Shown piece by piece: positions 8,862-15,031 of a stretch of 15,031 nt of DNA. Location: contig JAGHVI010000163.1 in NCBI GenBank assembly GCA_018064385.1, positions 1 to 15,031 of the forward strand, in the 5' to 3' direction. Numbering within the stretch: the stretch's first letter is position 1; each line of letters starts with the position of its first letter. The notes beneath the pieces were generated by a model. That model was not told the DNA's origin and ran no database searches. It saw only the letters and a list, made by a program, of their open reading frames with translations. Made by a program: the position numbers and the translations under genes. The stretch comes from Candidatus Minthenecus merdequi (GTDB taxonomy: Bacteria; Bacteroidota; Bacteroidia; Bacteroidales; Paludibacteraceae).

Positions 8862-9509
8862 ATGGCTCAGAAACGTATTACGGTTGAAGAGGCTGTGGCT
8901 AAGATTCACAGCGGTATGACCATTATGTTCGGTGGTTTTTTGGCTAATGGTTCTGCTAACAAAATTCTTGCTGCTTTGGCTAAAACTGATGTCAAAGACC
9001 TCACGCTTATCTGCAACGATTCTGCTTTCGATGCTGTCGGTGTTGGACCGCTCTTCGAGAAAAAGCAAATCAAAAAAGTCATTGCTACTTGGGTTGGTGG
9101 CAATTCTTGGCATCAGGAGCAGATGAACAACAAGACAACAGAAACAGAACTTGTCCCTCAAGGCACACTTGCTGAACGTATTCGTTGTGGTGGTTTTGGC
9201 CTTGGTGGAGTCCTCACTCCAGTAGGACTTGGCACTATTGTTGCAGAAGGCAAGCAAATCATAAATGTTGATGGAAAGGATTACCTCCTTGAAAAACCCC
9301 TCCGTGCAGACCTCGCTCTTATAGGTGCTTCTCTTGGTGACGAGAGTGGAAACTTGGTTTACAAGGGAACATCGCAAAACTTCAACCCACTGATGGCTGC
9401 AGCTGCAGACCTTGTGATCGCTGAAGTTGACGAAGTTGTTCCTGTTGGTTCAATCCCTCCTGAAAATGTTCGCACTCCTAACATTCTTGTCGATTATCTT
9501 GTTTATTAA
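8862..9509 (+). CDS. atoD: Acetate/butyrate-acetoacetate CoA-transferase, subunit A
   Basis: This 215-residue protein matches the alpha subunit of the two-subunit 3-oxoacid CoA-transferases (AtoD/CtfA/ScoA; Pfam CoA_trans). In lysine fermentation the enzyme moves CoA from butyryl-CoA to acetoacetate, giving butyrate and acetoacetyl-CoA. Visible family motifs are MIMFGGF-like TIMFGGFLANGSANKI (about 20-35), VPQGTLAERIRCGGFGLGG (98-116), the RADLALIGA segment (148-156), NFNPLMAAAADLVIAEVDE (173-191) and the end NVRTPNILVDYLV. Length is normal, so the subunit is intact. The catalytic glutamate of these enzymes is in subunit B, and no subunit B gene follows; the next gene is kal. Subunit A alone should not be active, so a partner must be encoded elsewhere if the enzyme works. 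The start at 8862 follows an A/T-rich leader without a Shine-Dalgarno sequence. The exact CoA acceptor is inferred from the neighbours. Confidence 0.88.
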   Translation: MAQKRITVEEAVAKIHSGMTIMFGGFLANGSANKILAALAKTDVKDLTLICNDSAFDAVGVGPLFEKKQIKKVIATWVGGNSWHQEQMNNKTTETELVPQGTLAERIRCGGFGLGGVLTPVGLGTIVAEGKQIINVDGKDYLLEKPLRADLALIGASLGDESGNLVYKGTSQNFNPLMAAAADLVIAEVDEVVPVGSIPPENVRTPNILVDYLVY

Positions 9510-9529
9510 TATCTAAAATAAATACTATT

Positions 9530-9925
9530 ATGGAAGAAATAACTTCAGTTATACGTCTTAGAATGGGAGCAAAAGATGCTCATTATGGTGGAAATCTTGT
9601 CGATGGAGCCAAAATGCTTGAACTTTTTGGTGATGTTGCTACCGAACTTCTCATCAAATGCGATGGCGATGAGGGCCTTTTCTGCGCATACGATATGGTA
9701 GAGTTCAAAGCTCCTACATACGCTGGCGACTATATTGAGGCTCGCGGCAGAATTACTAAGATTGGCAACACTTCTCGCAAGATGGAATTTGAAGCTTACA
9801 AAGTTGTCGTTTCGCGTGGAGATATCTCTGCTTCTGCTGCTGACGAACTCGCAGAACCAATTCTTGTTTGCCGCGCTTCGGGCACTTGTGTAACCCCTAA
9901 AGAGTGCCAGCGCATTAAACGTTAA
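9530..9925 (+). CDS. kal: 3-aminobutyryl-CoA ammonia-lyase
   Basis: The 131-residue product has the size and sequence character of the hotdog-fold 3-aminobutyryl-CoA ammonia-lyase (Kal), which removes ammonia from L-3-aminobutyryl-CoA to give crotonyl-CoA in lysine fermentation. Recognisable segments are RMGAKDAHYGGNLVDGAKML (11-30), a central helix with LFGDVATELLI, and the strand region VEFKAPTYAGDYIEARGRI (57-75), the usual pattern of small hotdog thioesterase/dehydratase-like proteins. No signal peptide or membrane segment is present, so it acts in the cytoplasm. It starts 20 bases after the CoA-transferase gene and ends 5 bases before kce, the enzyme that makes its substrate; this context is the main reason for choosing Kal over a generic hotdog thioesterase. 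Confidence 0.88.
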   Translation: MEEITSVIRLRMGAKDAHYGGNLVDGAKMLELFGDVATELLIKCDGDEGLFCAYDMVEFKAPTYAGDYIEARGRITKIGNTSRKMEFEAYKVVVSRGDISASAADELAEPILVCRASGTCVTPKECQRIKR

Positions 9926-9930
9926 TTTCT

Positions 9931-10764
9931 ATGGAAAAACTTATCATAACAGCCGCAATCTGCGGCGCTGAGGTAACCAAAGAGCAGAACGAGGCTGTTC
10001 CTTACACTGTCGAAGAGATTGTCCGCGAGGCAAAATCTGCAGTTGATGCCGGTGCTGCTATAGTTCACCTTCACGTACGCGAAGACAATGGCACTCCAAC
10101 ACAGAGCCACAAGCGTTTCCAAGAGTGCGAGGAGGCAATCCTCAAGGCTTGTCCAAATGTAATCCTAATTCCTTCTACAGGTGGCGCTGTGGGTATGACT
10201 CCTGACGAGCGTCTCGACTCTACCAACACTACTCCAATCCCTGAGATGGCAACACTTGATTGTGGTACCTGCAACTTCGGTGACGAGATTTTTGACAACA
10301 CAATGCCTACAATGCGTGCATTTGGCAAACGTATGATTGAAAAGGGCATCAAACCTGAGTATGAGTGCTTCGAAATGGGCCATCTTGACACAGTTCTCAC
10401 AATGGCACGTAAGGGCGAAGTTCCTGGTCACCCAATGCAGTTCAATTTCGTGCTTGGCGTTCCTGGCTGTACTCCTGCTACCGTACAGAACCTCTGCTGG
10501 CTTGTAAACGGCATTCCTGCTGGTTCTACTTGGACAGTGACTGGCGTTGGCCGCTCGGCTTTCCAGATGGCTGCTGCCGCAATAGCTATGGGCGGTAACG
10601 TACGCGTAGGTTTCGAGGATAACCTCTACCTCTCACGTGGTGTCAAGGCTAAATCTAACGGTGAGTTAGTCGCTAAGGTCGTTCGCCTTGCTAAAGAACT
10701 TGGCCGTGAGGTCGCAACATCTGACGAGGCTCGCGAAATCCTTGGCCTCAAAAAACGTAATTAA
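9931..10764 (+). CDS. kce: 3-keto-5-aminohexanoate cleavage enzyme
   Basis: This 277-residue enzyme belongs to the BKACE family (DUF849), a zinc-dependent TIM-barrel Claisen-type cleavage family. Kce joins 3-keto-5-aminohexanoate with acetyl-CoA and releases L-3-aminobutyryl-CoA and acetoacetate. The metal-binding HLH motif is H46-H48 in AAIVHLHVR, with the third ligand likely E229 in RVGFEDN (225-231). E14, S82 in PSTGG, E143, R225 and D230 fall at positions known to matter in characterised Kce. Length is normal and the N-terminus MEKLIITAAICGAEVTKE is typical, supporting the ATG at 9931, five bases after kal. Kdd, which makes its substrate, is encoded 25 bases downstream, and Kal, which uses its product, just upstream. 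The family also contains other beta-keto acid cleavage enzymes, but this context makes Kce the best call. Confidence 0.93.
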   Translation: MEKLIITAAICGAEVTKEQNEAVPYTVEEIVREAKSAVDAGAAIVHLHVREDNGTPTQSHKRFQECEEAILKACPNVILIPSTGGAVGMTPDERLDSTNTTPIPEMATLDCGTCNFGDEIFDNTMPTMRAFGKRMIEKGIKPEYECFEMGHLDTVLTMARKGEVPGHPMQFNFVLGVPGCTPATVQNLCWLVNGIPAGSTWTVTGVGRSAFQMAAAAIAMGGNVRVGFEDNLYLSRGVKAKSNGELVAKVVRLAKELGREVATSDEAREILGLKKRN

Positions 10765-10789
10765 TAACAATTTAAAACAGAAATACATT

Positions 10790-11863
10790 ATGCAAAAACA
10801 TGGTAACAGGTTCGGTACTCACCGTGTAATCGAACCACTTGGCGTTCTCCCACAGCCAGCAAACAAACTCAACAATAACATGGACGAAATATGGGATAAT
10901 GAAATCCTTATTGACGTTCAGACACTTAATATAGACTCTGCTTCTTTCACAGACATCCACAACTATGCTAAACAACAGGCCGGCGAGGGCGCTCCTGTCG
11001 ACAAAGTTATGGAAGAAATTAAGAAAGAAATGCTTCTCAACGTAGAACTTCAGGGTAAACACCGCAATCGCCGTACTGGTTCCGGTGGTATGCTTCTCGG
11101 TAAAGTTGAAAAAATTGGTGACGCTCTCAAAGGCAAAATCGACCTCAAGGAGGGCGACCGCATTGCAACTCTTGTTTCATTGTCACTTACTCCACTCCGT
11201 ATAGACGAGATACTCGAAATCCGTCCAGAGATTGACCAGGTTGACATCAAGGGTAAGGCTATCCTCTTCGAGAGTGGCATCTACGCTAAGATACCTACAG
11301 ATATGCCTGAGAAACTTGCTCTCTCTGCTCTTGACGTTGCTGGCGCTCCTGCTCAAACTGCAAAACTCTGCCAGTATGGTCAGAACGTTGTCATCCTCGG
11401 TGCTGGCGGTAAGTCAGGTATGCTCTGCTGCTACGAGGCTAAGAAACGCGTAGGCGTTACCGGTAAAGTCATCGGTCTTGCAAACTCTCCTAAGTCAACA
11501 AACCGTATCAAAGAACTTGGCTTCTGTGACGTTGTCGAGTCTGTTGCAGGCAAGACCCCTGCTGAGATTTACGAACTCGTTAGCCAGCTCACAGGCGGCA
11601 AGATGGCTGATGTAACAATCAACTGCGTTAACGTTCCAGACCAGGAGATGACTGCTATTCTCTGCACAAAGGACGATGGTATCGTTTACTTCTTCTCAAT
11701 GGCAACAAGCTTCACAAAGGCTTCTCTCGGTGCTGAGGGAATCGGCGCTGACGTTAATATGATTATGGGTAACGGCTACACCAAAGGTCATGCTGAGTTC
11801 ACTCTTCAGGAACTCCGCGAGAGCGATAAACTTCGCAAGATTTTCGAGGAACTCTACGCTTAA
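10790..11863 (+). CDS. kdd: L-erythro-3,5-diaminohexanoate dehydrogenase
   Basis: The 357-residue protein is a medium-chain dehydrogenase-like enzyme matching Kdd, which oxidatively deaminates L-erythro-3,5-diaminohexanoate to 3-keto-5-aminohexanoate with an NAD(P)+ cofactor. The N-terminal catalytic half contains RNRRTGSGGMLLGKVEKIGD (about 92-111) and the EGDRIATLVSLSLTPL segment. The Rossmann fold begins at VVILGAGGKSGMLC (200-213), a glycine-rich dinucleotide-binding loop, and the C-terminus has MGNGYTKGHAEF. The reading frame is open upstream to 10688 inside kce, but the ATG at 10790 is chosen. It gives the typical start MQKHGNRFGTHRVIEPLGVL, avoids a 77-base overlap with kce, and has the same A/T-rich start context as the neighbouring genes. 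The gene lies 25 bases after kce and 12 before kamA, which supports the assignment. Confidence 0.93.
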   Translation: MQKHGNRFGTHRVIEPLGVLPQPANKLNNNMDEIWDNEILIDVQTLNIDSASFTDIHNYAKQQAGEGAPVDKVMEEIKKEMLLNVELQGKHRNRRTGSGGMLLGKVEKIGDALKGKIDLKEGDRIATLVSLSLTPLRIDEILEIRPEIDQVDIKGKAILFESGIYAKIPTDMPEKLALSALDVAGAPAQTAKLCQYGQNVVILGAGGKSGMLCCYEAKKRVGVTGKVIGLANSPKSTNRIKELGFCDVVESVAGKTPAEIYELVSQLTGGKMADVTINCVNVPDQEMTAILCTKDDGIVYFFSMATSFTKASLGAEGIGADVNMIMGNGYTKGHAEFTLQELRESDKLRKIFEELYA

Positions 11864-11875
11864 TACTTAACAATT

Positions 11876-13114
11876 ATGGCAAGTCATAGAAAAGAACTCT
11901 TCCCAAATGTCACCGATGAGCAGTGGAACGACTGGCATTGGCAGGTGCGCAATCGCATCGAGACATTGGAAGACTTGAAAAAATACATCAAGCTGACAGC
12001 AGAGGAGGAAGAGGGTGTGCGCGAGTCTCTCAAAACTCTCCGTATGGCTATCACTCCATACTACCTGTCGCTTATTGACCAGGACAACCCTTATGATCCA
12101 GTGCGCAAGCAGTGTATCCCTACAATCAAGGAGTTGCACCGTGCCGAGGCTGACCTTCTCGACCCACTTCACGAGGATTCTGACTCACCAGTGCCTGGTT
12201 TGACTCATCGTTATCCTGACCGCGTCCTCTTGCTCATCACTGATATGTGTTCAATGTATTGTCGTCACTGCACTCGCCGCCGTTTTGCAGGTCAGAAAGA
12301 TGCTGACAATCCAATGGATAACATCGAGAAGGGTATAGAGTATATCGCTAAAACACCACAGGTTCGTGACGTGCTTCTTTCGGGAGGTGATGCTCTTATG
12401 GTTTCTGACGACCGTCTTGAGTACATCATCAAGAAACTCCGTGCTATCCCTCACGTCGAGGTTATCCGCCTCGGTTCACGTACTCCTGTCGTTTGCCCTC
12501 AGCGTATCACGCCTGAACTGTGCAATATGCTCAAGAAATATCATCCATTCTGGTTGAATACGCATTTCAATCACCCACAGGAAATTACAGAAGAGTCTGC
12601 TGCAGCTTGTGCACGTCTTGCTGATGCAGGTATCCCTTTGGGCAACCAGACAGTGCTTCTCCGTGGAGTAAACGATTGTACTCAAATAATGAAGAAACTG
12701 GTTCAAGGTCTTGTCAAGATTCGTGTGCGTCCTTATTACATCTACCAGTGCGACCTCTCAATGGGTATTGAGCATTTCCGTACCCCAGTTTCTAAGGGTA
12801 TAGAAATCATCGAGGCTCTCCGTGGTCACACCTCTGGCTATTGCGTGCCAACATTCGTTGTTGATGCTCCTGGCGGTGGCGGCAAAACTCCTGTTATGCC
12901 AAATTACGTCATTTCACAGTCGCCTAACCGCGTGATTTTGCGTAATTACGAAGGCGTCATCACAACCTATACCGAGCCTACTGATTACAAGGAGGAGTGC
13001 CATTGCCCAGATTGCGAGAACCGCAAATATGAGGGTGTCGAGAAGTTGCTTGCAGGCAAGCAGCTCTCAATCGAACCGGCAGACCTTGAACGCCACGAGC
13101 GTAATAAAAAATAA
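11876..13114 (+). CDS. kamA: Lysine 2,3-aminomutase
   Basis: This 412-residue radical SAM and PLP enzyme interconverts L-lysine and L-beta-lysine, the entry step of lysine fermentation. The [4Fe-4S] cluster cysteines are C125, C129 and C132 in CSMYCRHC. K337 in APGGGGKTP is the PLP lysine. R134, D293 and D330 match the substrate-binding residues, and C268, C375, C377 and C380 match the zinc-site cysteines of the Clostridium subterminale enzyme, at the same numbers. The C-terminal zinc cysteines and the length separate it from the shorter EpmB (YjeK) proteins that modify elongation factor P. It starts 12 bases after kdd and is the last gene of the operon, followed by a terminator. The expected downstream kamD and kamE for the next step are absent. 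The cluster is oxygen-sensitive, which fits an anaerobe. Confidence 0.96.
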   Translation: MASHRKELFPNVTDEQWNDWHWQVRNRIETLEDLKKYIKLTAEEEEGVRESLKTLRMAITPYYLSLIDQDNPYDPVRKQCIPTIKELHRAEADLLDPLHEDSDSPVPGLTHRYPDRVLLLITDMCSMYCRHCTRRRFAGQKDADNPMDNIEKGIEYIAKTPQVRDVLLSGGDALMVSDDRLEYIIKKLRAIPHVEVIRLGSRTPVVCPQRITPELCNMLKKYHPFWLNTHFNHPQEITEESAAACARLADAGIPLGNQTVLLRGVNDCTQIMKKLVQGLVKIRVRPYYIYQCDLSMGIEHFRTPVSKGIEIIEALRGHTSGYCVPTFVVDAPGGGGKTPVMPNYVISQSPNRVILRNYEGVITTYTEPTDYKEECHCPDCENRKYEGVEKLLAGKQLSIEPADLERHERNKK

Positions 13115-13135
13115 TTCTATTACAATATTATAAGG

Positions 13136-13164
13136 AGAGCAGCCAAAAAAAGCTGCTCTTTTTT
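13136..13164 (+). terminator. Intrinsic terminator after kamA
   Basis: AGAGCAGC (13136-13143) pairs with GCTGCTCT (13152-13159) across an A-rich 8-base loop, followed by six T residues ending at 13164. It lies 22 bases after the kamA stop and closes the lysine operon, so the next gene needs its own promoter. Confidence 0.9.
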
Positions 13165-13174
13165 ATACCCTCAA

Positions 13175-13273
13175 TTTGCAAAGTGGACTTAACAATTGTC
13201 TCAATATTTTGCAAAGTTGGGTTTACAAAAAACTTGAGAATTTGTTTGGTGGTCTTAACAATTTTGTGTATCT
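13175..13273 (+). repeat. Three imperfect 33-base tandem repeats upstream of the ATPase gene
   Basis: Three head-to-tail copies start at 13175, 13208 and 13241, each exactly 33 bases. All three share TTTGnnnnGTnGnnTTnACAA. Copies 1 and 2 share the 10-mer TTTGCAAAGT, whose first eight bases are a palindrome; copies 1 and 3 share GTGG-C-TTAACAATT-like 15-mers at 13183-13197 and 13249-13263 with one mismatch. A further TTTGCA at 13273-13278, at a step of 32, is part of the -7 promoter element. The third copy spans the promoter. The repeats may be operator sites or remains of duplicated promoters. Confidence 0.7.
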
Positions 13274-13276
13274 TTG
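13241..13276 (+). promoter_or_regulatory. Bacteroidetes-type promoter of the ATPase gene
   Basis: TATCTTTG at 13269-13276 is a full match to the -7 element TAnnTTTG, and TTTG at 13245-13248 is the -33 element with an ideal 20-base spacing; a second TTTG lies at 13241-13244. Transcription would begin near 13283, leaving a leader of only about 17 bases before the ATG at 13300. Confidence 0.85.
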
Positions 13277-13299
13277 CACTCGAATTCTAATACATTGTT

Positions 13300-14493
13300 A
13301 TGGAGTCTTTGATTAAACGCAACAAAATGCTTATCGCACACACCGACACTAAAATGGTTAGGTCTATTATGAACGAAATCAATTGGAACAATCGTCTGAT
13401 TTCAATCCGTGGTGCAAGAGGAATAGGTAAGACTACACTTATGTTACAGTATCTGAAAATCAATGGAATAGACTACAAACAAAGTTTGTATGTGAGCCTT
13501 GATGGCGGGTATTTCACTCAGCATTCACTTATCGAATTTGCAGAAGTGTTTTATGCCCTTGGTGGAAAACATCTCTTCTTGGACGAGGTGCATAAGTATC
13601 CGACCTGGAGTAGGGAGGTCAAGGAAATTTATGACAATTATCCAGACCTGAAACTGGTTCTGAGTGGCAGTTCTGTCCTCAATATACTGAATGCCGATGC
13701 TGATTTGTCACGAAGGTGTGTGCCTTACGAAATGCAAGGACTTTCGTTTAGAGAGTATCTTTGGCTTGTCAGGAACATTAGGATTGAGCCTGTTTCTTTA
13801 GCGGATCTGCTTACTCATGGTGATGAGTTTTGCGATATGGTGAATGAAAAATGCCGTCCTTTGGAGTATTTCAAAGATTACCTTGACAATGGTTACTATC
13901 CTTTTGTCTTGGAAGGTAAACGAGATTATCAGACCAGATTACAATCGGTTATTGACTTTATTCTTGAGGTCGAATTGCCTATGCATTGCGGAGTTGAGGT
14001 GGGAAATGTCCGTAAAGTCAAGAGCCTTCTTACGATTCTTGCATCAAATGTCCCAATGCAGGTTGACATCTCCAAACTCTCTGCCTCAATCGGGGTTTCA
14101 CGGCAGACAGTGCTGTCTTACCTTCAGGCTATGAATAGAGCGAGACTGATCAACCTGCTCTATTCTGACGAAAGTTCAATTAAGAAAATGCAGAAACCAG
14201 ATAAAATCTATCTTGAGAATACCAACATAGGAGAGGTCGTGAGCCTTAATACACCAAATGCTGGGACTTGGAGAGAGACTTTCTTTGTCAATCAACTTAT
14301 GTATGGACACCGAGTTGAATACAGCAGAAAAGGTGATTTCACGATTGATGGTAAATACGTCATTGAAATAGGAGGCAAAAGCAAGCAAGGAAGGCAGATT
14401 GCCAATGTTGAAAATGGTTTCATTGCCGCTGATGACATCGAGTATGCCTTTGGAAATAAAATTCCGCTTTATGCCTTTGGATTTCTGTATTGA
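13300..14493 (+). CDS. AAA-family ATPase with DUF4143-type C-terminal domain
   Basis: This 397-residue protein is one of the large family of bacterial and archaeal AAA ATPases with a C-terminal DUF4143 domain, whose cellular role is largely unknown. Walker A is GARGIGKTT (38-46), Walker B is HLFLDEVH (91-98, D95-E96), and LVLSGSS (119-125) is the sensor strand, with R138-R139 as possible arginine fingers. Residues about 251-286 (VDISKLSASIGVSRQTVLSY) form a winged-helix or helix-turn-helix-like segment. The C-terminal part has RETFFVNQL (325-333) and D350, E356 and K360 in an arrangement like the PD-(D/E)xK nuclease fold. No membrane segment is seen. The start at 13300 fits a promoter 24 bases upstream. 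The gene stands alone between a terminator and a convergent gene, and many of its arginines are AGA or AGG while the operon upstream uses almost only CGN codons, which suggests separate origin or low expression. Confidence 0.85.
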   Translation: MESLIKRNKMLIAHTDTKMVRSIMNEINWNNRLISIRGARGIGKTTLMLQYLKINGIDYKQSLYVSLDGGYFTQHSLIEFAEVFYALGGKHLFLDEVHKYPTWSREVKEIYDNYPDLKLVLSGSSVLNILNADADLSRRCVPYEMQGLSFREYLWLVRNIRIEPVSLADLLTHGDEFCDMVNEKCRPLEYFKDYLDNGYYPFVLEGKRDYQTRLQSVIDFILEVELPMHCGVEVGNVRKVKSLLTILASNVPMQVDISKLSASIGVSRQTVLSYLQAMNRARLINLLYSDESSIKKMQKPDKIYLENTNIGEVVSLNTPNAGTWRETFFVNQLMYGHRVEYSRKGDFTIDGKYVIEIGGKSKQGRQIANVENGFIAADDIEYAFGNKIPLYAFGFLY

Positions 14494-14508
14494 CACTGAT
14501 AGGGTAGT

Positions 14509-15030
14509 TTATTGGTTTTTGCGTTTGATGTCTCGAGGTGCGTGGCGGTAGTCCTGCGGGTTCATTGGGTTCGTACGACACCATAGTCCAGTGTGGGCGC
14601 ATCTGGCCATTTTTTCGGCTTCAGCGTATTTTTGGTTTGAACTATATTGGGTGTAGTGCCAAGCCATACCTGCTTTGAGCATTTCGAGGGCAATGTCGTG
14701 TCCTTGGTGGTCGTAGCAGGTAGCGGTTGTTCTGCCCCAAATGTCTATCCCTATTGGTGTAATCTTGACTGGCTTGCCATCAATTAGTTGCTCAAGAAAA
14801 GCTCTGGCATACAGTCCGTATTCCTGTGTGCGTTCAGGGGCATCAATGCCGTTGATTCTGATGTTGTAGGTTTTCAGACCGTTAGGGTCAAGGATAGTAA
14901 AGGTGTCGCCATCGTATATCCTGATGACACGGAATTGCCCTGTGGGCGGGAGGCTGCCTTTTACTGGGGTTAGGGCATGGACAGCGAGGGTGAGAATAAC
15001 GAGGATTGAAAGAGATAGGATATTTTTCAT
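14509..15030 (-). CDS. Exported staphylococcal-type nuclease (SNase-like)
   Basis: The 173-residue product is a thermonuclease-family (SNc, OB-fold) protein, expected to cleave DNA or RNA with calcium. A hydrophobic N-terminus (about residues 4-19) ending VHA resembles a signal peptide with cleavage near residue 19, so the enzyme is probably periplasmic or secreted. Residues matching the S. aureus nuclease site are all present: D42 in YDGDTF, R58, D63 and E66 in IRINGIDAPE, and R100 in DIWGRTTA. TGLW (147-150) is the usual C-terminal family motif. Three cysteines (C105, C144, C151) could form a disulfide after export. The gene is convergent with the ATPase gene, 15 bases apart, with no evident terminator between them. 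The ATG lies one base from the window edge, so its promoter is not visible and a longer upstream start cannot be excluded. Confidence 0.87.
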   Translation of the reverse strand: MKNILSLSILVILTLAVHALTPVKGSLPPTGQFRVIRIYDGDTFTILDPNGLKTYNIRINGIDAPERTQEYGLYARAFLEQLIDGKPVKITPIGIDIWGRTTATCYDHQGHDIALEMLKAGMAWHYTQYSSNQKYAEAEKMARCAHTGLWCRTNPMNPQDYRHAPRDIKRKNQ

Positions 15031-15031
15031 T

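Noticed and set aside
8850..9377. 175-codon open frame on the minus strand over the CoA-transferase gene
   Set aside because: It mirrors a clearly recognised protein on the plus strand and has no family resemblance of its own.
10688..10789. Upstream extension of kdd by 34 codons
   Set aside because: It would overlap the end of kce by 77 bases, the added residues look like out-of-frame kce, and the ATG at 10790 gives the family N-terminus.
11876..13114. kamA as EpmB, the EF-P lysyl-modifying enzyme
   Set aside because: The protein is about 70 residues longer than EpmB, has the C-terminal zinc cysteines of catabolic KamA, and sits with kal, kce and kdd.
13175..13273. CRISPR-like array
   Set aside because: The 33-base units are contiguous and imperfect with no spacers, and no cas genes are nearby.

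Overview
The window is a chromosomal segment of a Bacteroidales-type bacterium (phylum Bacteroidota; family not resolved). Three things point there: Bacteroidetes promoter elements (TAnnTTTG at -7, with TTTG upstream), A/T-rich start regions without Shine-Dalgarno sequences, and RpoB/RpoC sequences with the long beta-prime insertion typical of Gram-negatives. The DNA is moderately A/T-rich and gene-dense; no gap exceeds 190 bases. No RNA genes, insertion sequences or CRISPR arrays are visible.

Bases 1-8735 hold the end of the ribosomal protein/RNA polymerase operon: rplL, a leader-like gap with two hairpins, rpoB, rpoC, and a strong intrinsic terminator after a triple stop codon. All catalytic and zinc-binding motifs of the polymerase are intact, and the main rifampicin-contact residues are wild type.

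Bases 8759-13164 are a five-gene, same-strand operon for lysine fermentation: CoA-transferase subunit A (atoD type), kal, kce, kdd and kamA. It has its own Bacteroidetes promoter and ends in its own terminator. KamA converts L-lysine to L-beta-lysine. A beta-lysine 5,6-aminomutase (KamDE, not in this window) would then give 3,5-diaminohexanoate. Kdd oxidises this to 3-keto-5-aminohexanoate. Kce cleaves it with acetyl-CoA to 3-aminobutyryl-CoA and acetoacetate. Kal removes ammonia to give crotonyl-CoA. After reduction to butyryl-CoA, the CoA-transferase moves CoA to acetoacetate and releases butyrate. KamDE and CoA-transferase subunit B are missing, so the pathway is split or incomplete here.

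Bases 13165-15030 look like an accessory region. A Bacteroidetes promoter sits inside three imperfect 33-base tandem repeats and drives a DUF4143-type AAA ATPase gene rich in AGA/AGG codons. A convergent gene on the minus strand encodes an exported staphylococcal-type nuclease. The phased 33-base promoter repeats and the split lysine operon behind rpoC are the most notable observations. I did not find clear evidence for a wholly new system.
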